From: Parabacteroides sp.
Lineage (GTDB): Bacteria; Bacteroidota; Bacteroidia; Bacteroidales; Tannerellaceae
NCBI GenBank assembly: GCA_020026285.1
Contig: JAHHQS010000215.1
Coordinates: 1-5,485 of the forward strand
Length of the DNA stretch: 5,485 bases
Direction: 5' to 3'
A program made the translations under genes and the position numbers. The notes under the pieces were generated by a model that saw only the letters and a program-made list of their open reading frames with translations, was not told the DNA's origin and did no database searches. Of the stretch, positions 1-5,485 are shown piece by piece. Position 1 is the stretch's first letter, and every line of letters starts with the position of its first letter.

Positions 1-42
1 GAATCCATCTATAACTTATATGATGAAATAGACATAAAATAG
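1..42 (+). CDS. Possible 3' end of an upstream gene (13 codons, product unknown)
   Basis: Reading frame 1 is open from the window edge and ends at a TAG at 40-42, giving the tail ESIYNLYDEIDIK. The tail is short, charged and plausible as a protein C-terminus, but 13 codons cannot prove coding and no family can be recognised. An ATG at 45-47 follows after only two bases, the spacing expected of consecutive genes in one operon, which mildly supports a real stop here. Against this, the stop lies in the second copy of a direct repeat, and removing one repeat unit would let the frame run on to a TAG at 102. The true end of the upstream gene is therefore uncertain. Confidence 0.35.
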   Translation, partial: ESIYNLYDEIDIK

Positions 43-46
43 ACAT
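26..46 (+). repeat. Short direct repeat, AAATAGACAT twice at 11-nt spacing
   Basis: The 10-base word AAATAGACAT occurs at 26-35 and again at 37-46, separated by a single A, so the period is 11 nt. The second copy contains both the stop of the possible upstream gene (TAG, 40-42) and the first two bases of the ATG at 45. Because 11 is not a multiple of three, gain or loss of one unit changes the reading frame. With one unit removed, the upstream frame would run straight through the ATG at 45 and end at the TAG at 102-104. The repeat is directly visible; its origin by slipped-strand duplication is inference. Confidence 0.7.
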
Positions 47-143
47 GAAGGACCCATTAGCAAAAGAGTTGACATCATTTCACAAAATAAATCGGACAGG
101 ATAGAATATCGTTTCGGAGTCTACGCTTGAAGAGAAATTTGAC

Positions 144-740
144 TTGTCTGATGAATCAGAAATAGCAATTGTTCCATATCAAACAGGCAATGCCTCTTTT
201 TCAAATCCTTATAAAGAAATGATGGTTGCTATCCATTATGAGCAATTTATTAATCAATTGGCTGGTACTGCTTTTGAACGAGGAAGAAAGCGATGTGATT
301 TTCTGCTTTATGATGAAGGTACAAATCATAATTATTTCATCTTGAATGAGCAAACCAGTACATTGGATACGTTGGCTAATTTATCAAAGTCGATAAAGAA
401 TGCCAGAACAGGAGAATGCTTATACCCTGGAGGAAAGAATGAAAAGGTGGAGCATCAATTGTCTGAAACTCTCAGCACTTTAAATGAAGTTCCTGCTCTT
501 TATGAATTTATAAATAAGTACAAGCACAAGATATGCTTAATGTCTTATCTTATAAAGAAAAAAGGCTCGGATAGTGAACAAATACCAAAGGCTAAACGGT
601 TGTTTACTTCTCGGTATAAAGAGATTGAAGCCCGTGAAACAGGTGAAGATGGGGCTTTACTAAATTGTCCTATTATTAATGATTTAGGCTTTGAATATCG
701 TAGAATAAGTCATGAATATACATTCAGTCTAGCAATATAA
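144..740 (+). CDS. Hypothetical protein, 198 residues, possibly N-terminally truncated
   Basis: I do not recognise the family. The product is soluble, with no signal peptide or membrane segment and a mixed charged composition. The annotated start is a TTG at 144, preceded by a purine-rich GAAGAG at 129-134 that could serve as a ribosome site. The first ATG in frame is at 219 (residue 26 of this call). The frame is also open upstream to 105, where it meets a TAG (102-104), and beyond that to an ATG at 45, so an older, longer product of about 231 codons broken by one nonsense codon is possible. Residues 47-71 (basic RGRKR, then CDFLLY, then YFILNEQT) faintly resemble the core strands of restriction-endonuclease-fold proteins (D52, E69), but the expected ExK is absent and this is only a hint. 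It lies 21 nt before the flippase gene on the same strand, so it is probably co-transcribed with it, though nothing ties it to polysaccharide synthesis. That it is coding is likely; its start and function are open. Confidence 0.65.
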   Translation: MSDESEIAIVPYQTGNASFSNPYKEMMVAIHYEQFINQLAGTAFERGRKRCDFLLYDEGTNHNYFILNEQTSTLDTLANLSKSIKNARTGECLYPGGKNEKVEHQLSETLSTLNEVPALYEFINKYKHKICLMSYLIKKKGSDSEQIPKAKRLFTSRYKEIEARETGEDGALLNCPIINDLGFEYRRISHEYTFSLAI

Positions 741-761
741 ATTAATAATGTAAAAAATAGT

Positions 762-2285
762 ATGTCCAATTCAGACAATAATAAACGAATAGCCAAAAAT
801 ACTTTATTTTTATACATCCGGATGTTCCTGATGATGGGAGTTACTCTTTATACGTCCAGAGTCATTCTGCTGACTTTGGGAGTAGAAGATTTCGGAATTT
901 ACAACGTTGTGGCAGGAATAGTTGTATTGTTCTCTTTCTTGAATAATGCAATGGCTATTGCTTCGCAACGCTTTCTTAGTTTTGCATTGGGTAGAGAAAA
1001 TAACCAAGAAGTTAAGCGAGTATTTGGAATGAGCCTTACCTCACATATAGCAATTGCAATAATAGTCTTGTTGGTCGCAGAAACAATTGGGTTGTGGGTC
1101 CTTTGGCAGATGAACTTCCCCGAAGAACGATTATCGGCTGTTGGTTGGACATATCAGTTCGCTATACTTACCTGTGTTGTGCAAATCATCCGAGTTCCCT
1201 ATAACGCTTCTATAATAGCTTATGAGCGAATGTCTTTTTACGCATGGATTAGTATTATAGAGGTCTTTCTGAGATTGGTAATAGTCTTTCTTTTGATAGC
1301 TTATGGTGGTGATAAATTAATTTTCTATTCATTCTTATTATTTTGTGTAACTATATTAGTGAATTTAGTTTACAAAATATATTGTAACAGAAAGTTTGAC
1401 ACAAGTAGATACCAGTTCTTTTGGGACAAGAAACTCTTTAAGAAATTTTTAAGTTTTTCAGGATGGAGTTTAGCAGGAAGTTTGGCCAATGTGGGAGCTC
1501 AGCAAGGATTAAATATGATATTGAATTTATTCTGCGGTGTTTTAGTGAACGCAGCTGTAGGCATCTCGAATCAAGTAATGTCAGCCGTTGGTCAGTTTTT
1601 AGGAAATTTTCAAACTGCTTTTAATCCTCAATTGGTTAAATCATACGCGACTGGTGATAGGGAATACTTTATGAACTTAATATTTAAGTCTTCAAAGTTT
1701 TCTTATTATCTTATGTTTGTTATTTCATTGCCAGCAATAATTAACTGTCGTTTCTTTTTGCAAGCATGGCTTGGTACTGTGCCTGAATATGCAACTGAAT
1801 TTTCTCAGTTGATGATATTCTTCCTACTGTTTGATGCCATTTCTGGACCTCTATGGATTTCGGTACAGGCAACTGGAAAAATTAAGAATTACCAACTCCT
1901 AATGGCTTTCTTGATTTTATTGAACCTTCCGGTAGCGTTTTTTATTTTAAAGATGGGATTTACACCAGTTTTTGTATTTGTTGGAAGAGTTATAATCAAT
2001 ATAATAACGTATATTGTACGTATTTTCTATTTGCGCCCGTTAATTGGATTGCCTGTACGGAAATATATGATTCAGGTATTGTCTCCTGCTGTAATAGTTA
2101 CAATGATATGTGTGCCTGTTTCGTTATGGATTAATCAGATGTTGACAAATAATTGGATAAACATTATTTTTGTTTCCTTTTTATGCGTTTTGATAACTTC
2201 AGTATCGATTTACACTATTGGCTTGTCCAACGGAGAGAAAACTATGATTAACACCCTATTCCTAAAGAAAGTTTTAAATAAATGA
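762..2285 (+). CDS. wzx: Wzx-type flippase for lipid-linked polysaccharide repeat units (MOP superfamily)
   Basis: A 507-residue polytopic inner-membrane protein, the usual length for Wzx/RfbX-like transporters of the MOP exporter superfamily, which move undecaprenyl-diphosphate-linked oligosaccharides to the periplasmic face. By eye there are about 12 to 14 hydrophobic segments, roughly at residues 14-40, 43-66, 92-115, 130-153, 159-181, 186-205, 236-262, 312-328, 346-366, 378-397, 400-424, 438-457 and 465-487. The N-terminus (RIAKNTLFLYIRM at 9-21, TSRVILLTLGVEDFGIYNVV at 31-50, ASQRFLSFALG at 67-77) is typical of Bacteroidales capsule-locus flippases. The charged loop at 208-230 separates the two halves. 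The start is the ATG at 762 after an A/T-rich leader without a clear Shine-Dalgarno sequence, as is common in this phylum. Its stop overlaps the next start as ATGA, so translation of the two is probably coupled. The gene symbol reflects function; the exact substrate cannot be read from the sequence. Confidence 0.9.
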   Translation: MSNSDNNKRIAKNTLFLYIRMFLMMGVTLYTSRVILLTLGVEDFGIYNVVAGIVVLFSFLNNAMAIASQRFLSFALGRENNQEVKRVFGMSLTSHIAIAIIVLLVAETIGLWVLWQMNFPEERLSAVGWTYQFAILTCVVQIIRVPYNASIIAYERMSFYAWISIIEVFLRLVIVFLLIAYGGDKLIFYSFLLFCVTILVNLVYKIYCNRKFDTSRYQFFWDKKLFKKFLSFSGWSLAGSLANVGAQQGLNMILNLFCGVLVNAAVGISNQVMSAVGQFLGNFQTAFNPQLVKSYATGDREYFMNLIFKSSKFSYYLMFVISLPAIINCRFFLQAWLGTVPEYATEFSQLMIFFLLFDAISGPLWISVQATGKIKNYQLLMAFLILLNLPVAFFILKMGFTPVFVFVGRVIINIITYIVRIFYLRPLIGLPVRKYMIQVLSPAVIVTMICVPVSLWINQMLTNNWINIIFVSFLCVLITSVSIYTIGLSNGEKTMINTLFLKKVLNK

Positions 2286-3493
2286 AGAATATATCTAATA
2301 TAAAAGATTGTTACGGTTGCGGTGTTTGTGCAACTATATGTCCGAAAAAAATTATCTCTATCTCACTCAATGAGGAAGGCTTTTATCAGCCTAGCATTAA
2401 TGAAATGGATAAATGCGTAAATTGCGGTTTGTGTTTGGATGTATGTGCATTCCACCATCAAGAGTTGGCTCCAAAAGAAGAACGCATTCATAGTTATGCT
2501 GCATGGAGCAATGACCCCGCTGTTAGACGTAAATGTTCTTCTGGAGGTGTTGGCTTCGAATTAGGTCGAACTTTAATCAACGAAGGGTATAAGGTTTGTG
2601 GAGTGAAATACAATACGGATCAACAACGTGCAGAGCATTATATTGCTACTACAGTGGAAGAACTTATACAAAGTGCTGGCTCTAAATATATTCAAAGTTA
2701 TACATTAGACGGATTCAAGGCTATCAATCGTAAGGAAAAATACTTAGTTACGGGCACTCCGTGCCAAATTGATTCGTTTAGACGATTGATACAAAAGCTT
2801 CGAATGGAAGACAATTTCGTACTTATGGATTTTTTCTGTCATGGCGTTCCTTCAATGCTTGTATGGAAAAAATACATCAAGGAAGTGGAGAAGATCACGG
2901 GACCTATAACGTATGCATCGTGGCGTAATAAATTCACAGGATGGCATGATAGTTGGGCTATGTCTATTGATGGTGAAAAGCATGGGAAAAAAGTGAATTG
3001 GCATGATTCTTATAATATGTTAATAAAGGAGAAAAAAGGTTTTTACAATTCTAGGCTGAGCCAAGGTGATTTATTTTATGCATTCTTTTTAGGTAATATG
3101 TGTTTGGGTAAAGCTTGCTACAAGCATTGTAAATATAAATATGACAACTCGTCTGCAGATATTCGTATTGGTGATTTGTGGGGTAAAACCTATCAAGATA
3201 ATGAAGATGGAGTTAGTGCAGCTATTGCTTTCACAGAAAAAGGACATGGTGTGTTGAAAAATTCTAATTGTGAATTGGTTGAACATTCATTTGAGTTAGT
3301 AACAGAGGGACAAATGAAGAGTAGTTTACGGATACCTAAAATTAGAACAGAGATAATAAAACGTTTAAAATCAGACGAAGAATTAAAATCTATATTTTCT
3401 TTCTACAACAAGAAAATGTTACCTCTCCGAATATTTAATTTATCCAAAAGAGTTATATGTAAAATATATAGACTAATAACAAATGAGAAATAA
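2282..3493 (+). CDS. Double [4Fe-4S] ferredoxin / coenzyme F420 hydrogenase beta-subunit-like (FrhB) protein
   Basis: A 403-residue soluble protein. The N-terminus carries two bacterial ferredoxin-type motifs: C10-x2-C13-x2-C16-x3-C20-P and C45-x2-C48-x2-C51-x3-C55, each expected to ligate a [4Fe-4S] cluster. The FrhB/FdhB-like domains follow, with KCSSGGVG (84-91), the conserved TGTPCQID (157-164), DFFCHGVPS (183-191), a cysteine group C274/C279/C283, and ADIRIGDLWG (292-301). Related proteins use flavin and Fe-S clusters to move electrons to F420 in methanogens, but Bacteroidales are not known to make F420, so the name is homology only. In surface-polysaccharide loci such proteins commonly neighbour pyruvyl transferases, as here, where the next gene overlaps by 11 nt. 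A redox or accessory role in sugar modification is inference. The start at ATG 2282 overlaps the flippase stop and places the first cysteine motif at residue 10, as expected. Confidence 0.9.
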   Translation: MKNISNIKDCYGCGVCATICPKKIISISLNEEGFYQPSINEMDKCVNCGLCLDVCAFHHQELAPKEERIHSYAAWSNDPAVRRKCSSGGVGFELGRTLINEGYKVCGVKYNTDQQRAEHYIATTVEELIQSAGSKYIQSYTLDGFKAINRKEKYLVTGTPCQIDSFRRLIQKLRMEDNFVLMDFFCHGVPSMLVWKKYIKEVEKITGPITYASWRNKFTGWHDSWAMSIDGEKHGKKVNWHDSYNMLIKEKKGFYNSRLSQGDLFYAFFLGNMCLGKACYKHCKYKYDNSSADIRIGDLWGKTYQDNEDGVSAAIAFTEKGHGVLKNSNCELVEHSFELVTEGQMKSSLRIPKIRTEIIKRLKSDEELKSIFSFYNKKMLPLRIFNLSKRVICKIYRLITNEK

Positions 3494-4649
3494 AAAAGTG
3501 GCTATTATAACCATGCATAAAGTTGTTAATTTTGGATCAGCTTTACAAGCATGGGCTTTGCAAGAGTGTATAAAAAAAATGGGATATGAAGTGCAAATAA
3601 TTGATTATAAATATCCCAATGAATATTATTTTACACATGTTAAAAGTAATAAGAAGAGTGGTCTATTAAGTCGATTAAAGAAAATTACTTTTAAAAATAT
3701 AAAAGATTATCTATTCTTACGTTTAACAGATTCTAACGAACAGTATCGTAAATTTCAAGACTATTGTGAAGCTAGATTTCAATTAACAAAAGAATATACA
3801 TCTTTAGAAGAACTAAGAAGAACTCCTCCCCAATGTGATATATATATGACAGGCAGTGATCAGGTTTGGAATCCAAACACAATGTTTGGAGATCCTTCTT
3901 ATTTTTTGGATTTTGGTGATTCTAAGATTCTTAGAGTATCATATGCCTCAAGTTTCTCTGTTAATTGCATTACAGAAGAATATCAGAATATGTATTCTAG
4001 ATTGTTATCACACTATGATTCTTTGAGTGTTCGTGAGAAATCTGGACAAATAATAATAAACAATTTGATAAATAAAAAAGCATATTGTGTTTGCGATCCT
4101 ACGCTATTATTATCAAGAGAACATTATTTACCTTTAGCCGAGAATTCAACCATAAAAATTAGAAAACCTTATTTGCTAGCTTATATTTTGGACTATGCGT
4201 TTAATCCTTATCCTACAATTGAAAAGGTTATATCTCAAGTAAGTAAAAGTTTAGGTTTGCATGTCGTTTATTTGTTGTGTGGTAATGTAAATGGGTATAA
4301 AAGGGGAGCTACTACGATAGCTAATGCAGGCCCAAATGAATTTGTTCGTTTATTTGCTGATGCTGAATTTGTAGTAACAAGTTCTTTTCATGGTACAGCA
4401 TTTTCTATCATTAATAGAAAATCTTTTTATGCTGTGGTACCTTCTGAAAACAAAGAAAGTAGGATATTATCCTTATTAAAAGAGGTCAAGCTAGAAAATA
4501 GAGCTGTTTTTTCTAATCGACATTTCGTTCTTTCAAAGGACGAATTACATGTTAATTATAGTATAATCGAACAGTCCTTGATGAATTATGTACAAAAAAG
4601 TTTGAATTATCTAGAAAATAATCTGTTAAAAACTAAAAATGCTGAATAA
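3483..4649 (+). CDS. Polysaccharide pyruvyl transferase family protein
   Basis: A 388-residue cytoplasmic enzyme of the polysaccharide pyruvyl transferase (CsaB/WcaK-like) family, which transfers the enolpyruvyl moiety of phosphoenolpyruvate to a sugar as a pyruvate ketal, adding negative charge to the polysaccharide. Visible family marks are the N-terminal NFGSALQAWAL (16-26) after a short beta strand, GSDQVWNP (124-131), a SVREKSG segment (182-188), CDPTLLL (204-210) and the C-terminal SSFHGTAF (300-307) with the conserved H303, followed by a PSENKESRI segment (320-328). Length is normal for the family and no key motif is missing. The ATG at 3483 lies inside the end of the FrhB-like gene (11-nt overlap, +1 frame), and the gene ends by overlapping the glycosyltransferase start by 11 nt. 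An A8 run at 3572-3579 lies early in the gene. The acceptor sugar cannot be told from sequence; some family members act in other glycan modifications. Confidence 0.9.
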   Translation: MRNKKVAIITMHKVVNFGSALQAWALQECIKKMGYEVQIIDYKYPNEYYFTHVKSNKKSGLLSRLKKITFKNIKDYLFLRLTDSNEQYRKFQDYCEARFQLTKEYTSLEELRRTPPQCDIYMTGSDQVWNPNTMFGDPSYFLDFGDSKILRVSYASSFSVNCITEEYQNMYSRLLSHYDSLSVREKSGQIIINNLINKKAYCVCDPTLLLSREHYLPLAENSTIKIRKPYLLAYILDYAFNPYPTIEKVISQVSKSLGLHVVYLLCGNVNGYKRGATTIANAGPNEFVRLFADAEFVVTSSFHGTAFSIINRKSFYAVVPSENKESRILSLLKEVKLENRAVFSNRHFVLSKDELHVNYSIIEQSLMNYVQKSLNYLENNLLKTKNAE

Positions 4650-5485
4650 AATTAAAGTTTCAATACTAGTTCCAATATATGGAGTAGAAAAATTCATAGC
4701 ACAATGTGCTGAGTCTTTGTTTAATCAAACTTATCAGACTATTGACTCTATTTTTGTAAATGATTGTACAAAAGATACTAGTATAAAAGTTCTTTATAGT
4801 ATTATTGATAAATATCCCAGCAGAGAGAAACAGATAAAAATCATAAATCATAATATTAATAAAGGACTTGTTGAAGCTCGTATAACGGCTCTGAATAATG
4901 CGACAGCTGAATATATAATACATGTGGATAGTGATGATTACTTGGAAGTTAATGCAATAGAATTATTTGTTCAGGAACTAGTTCGAAGTAATGCTGACAT
5001 TATTTGGGGAAATTATGCTAATATTTATCCTGATAAAAAACTTAATTATATTCGAAAGCCCGAAACAAATATAAAGCAAATGGCTATTGATATAATAAAA
5101 CGTAAACAGTCGTGTAATATTTGGAATAGCTTAATAAAAAAATCTTTATATGACTCGTTAACTATTCCTAAAATAAATAATGGTGAAGATTATGTAACAA
5201 TGCCACGTCTAGTACTACGAGCAAGAAAACTTTCTTATGTGAATAGTGTTACATATAATTACACGCATCTGAACGAATCTGCTTTTCAATTTACTCCTTT
5301 CTCAAAGAAGAATATGGAAGATGAAAAAGAAACTATTATATTCTTAACCAATTATTTAAAGGAGCAAGGTGTGTTAACAGACTTTGAAAGTGCTTTGAAC
5401 ACCGCTATGTTTATCTTTAATGCAAGACAAATCTCACATGTCTATGAGAAAAAAAAGATAAAACAATTATTCTTATTTGAATTGT
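4639..5485 (+). CDS. Family 2 (GT-A) glycosyltransferase, 3' end cut off by the window edge
   Basis: Reading from the ATG at 4639, 282 complete codons run to the right edge without a stop, so the gene is partial. The N-terminus KVSILVPIYGVEKFI (6-20) is the classic first strand of GT2 enzymes. It is followed by FVNDCTKDTS (39-48, nucleotide-binding D42), NKGLVEAR (74-81), HVDSDDYLE (95-103) carrying the DxD-type metal and nucleotide-sugar motif, and NGEDYVTMPRL (181-191) carrying the ED motif usually linked to the catalytic base. The order and spacing are those of Bacteroidales capsule GT2 enzymes that add one sugar from a nucleotide donor to the lipid-linked intermediate at the cytoplasmic membrane face. 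The normal length of about 300-350 residues implies that most of it is present. The start overlaps the pyruvyl transferase stop by 11 nt in the +1 frame, suggesting coupled translation. Donor, acceptor and linkage cannot be predicted. Confidence 0.9.
   Translation, partial: MLNKIKVSILVPIYGVEKFIAQCAESLFNQTYQTIDSIFVNDCTKDTSIKVLYSIIDKYPSREKQIKIINHNINKGLVEARITALNNATAEYIIHVDSDDYLEVNAIELFVQELVRSNADIIWGNYANIYPDKKLNYIRKPETNIKQMAIDIIKRKQSCNIWNSLIKKSLYDSLTIPKINNGEDYVTMPRLVLRARKLSYVNSVTYNYTHLNESAFQFTPFSKKNMEDEKETIIFLTNYLKEQGVLTDFESALNTAMFIFNARQISHVYEKKKIKQLFLFEL

Noticed and set aside
69..107. TTGACA (69-74) with TAGAAT (102-107) as a sigma-70 style promoter
   Set aside because: The spacing is 27 nt, far from the usual 17, and Bacteroidales use a different promoter consensus (TAnnTTTG); no convincing match to that was seen near the gene starts.
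741..761. Gap between the orphan gene and the flippase as a promoter or terminator site
   Set aside because: Only 21 A/T-rich bases with no stem-loop and no promoter match; it is best read as a translation leader within one transcript.
810..1007. 65-residue open frame on the - strand inside the flippase gene
   Set aside because: It lies wholly antisense to a well-supported membrane protein gene, has no recognisable motif, and is expected by chance.
2377..2394. Small inverted repeat (AGGCT with AGCCT) as a possible hairpin or attenuator
   Set aside because: The stem is five base pairs, it lies inside the coding sequence between the two ferredoxin motifs, and no U-run follows.
3089..3286. 65-residue open frame on the - strand inside the FrhB-like gene
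   Set aside because: It is antisense to the conserved cysteine and IRIGDLWG region, whose coding is certain; there is no independent support.
3572..3579. A8 run early in the pyruvyl transferase gene (and another at 5449-5456 in the glycosyltransferase) as phase-variable slippage sites
   Set aside because: Runs of seven to eight A are expected in lysine-rich, A/T-rich genes, and Bacteroidales capsule switching is known to work mainly through promoter inversion; nothing marks these as switches.
4666..4923. 85-residue open frame on the - strand
   Set aside because: It is the complement of the glycosyltransferase N-terminal domain, which carries clear GT2 motifs; its hydrophobic appearance is a by-product of A/T-rich codons.

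Overview
The window looks like part of a capsular or surface polysaccharide (CPS/LPS O-unit) biosynthesis locus of a gut-type Bacteroidales bacterium (Bacteroides, Phocaeicola, Parabacteroides or Prevotella). The assignment rests on three things: the DNA is A+T-rich; the gene starts lack clear Shine-Dalgarno sequences and have A-rich upstream stretches instead; and the flippase, pyruvyl transferase and glycosyltransferase have the sequence style familiar from Bacteroidales capsule loci. No species can be named. All supported genes are on the + strand, and no RNA gene, insertion sequence, CRISPR array or terminator is visible.

Layout. Positions 1-143 are a short, ambiguous junction. It holds what may be the last 13 codons of an upstream gene (stop at 40-42), an 11-nt-spaced direct repeat, and two competing open frames. 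Positions 144-740 hold a 198-residue soluble protein of unknown function. Its only upstream start option is a TTG, and its frame continues upstream past a TAG codon to an ATG at 45, so the gene may have lost its N-terminus. After a 21-nt gap comes a tightly packed block: a Wzx-type flippase (762-2285); a double-[4Fe-4S] ferredoxin/FrhB-like protein (2282-3493); a polysaccharide pyruvyl transferase (3483-4649); and a family 2 glycosyltransferase (4639 to beyond the right edge). The last four genes overlap by 4, 11 and 11 nt, which points to one transcript with translational coupling.

How the genes work together (inference from family knowledge). The glycosyltransferase adds a sugar to a lipid-linked repeat unit on the cytoplasmic face. 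The pyruvyl transferase probably decorates a sugar with a pyruvate ketal. The flippase then moves the finished unit across the inner membrane. The FrhB-like iron-sulfur protein often accompanies pyruvyl transferases in such loci, but its chemistry is not settled; this pair is the most interesting biology here. No wholly new system is evident. The points deserving a second look are the broken-looking 5' junction, the orphan 198-residue protein, and the redox protein coupled to the pyruvyl transferase.
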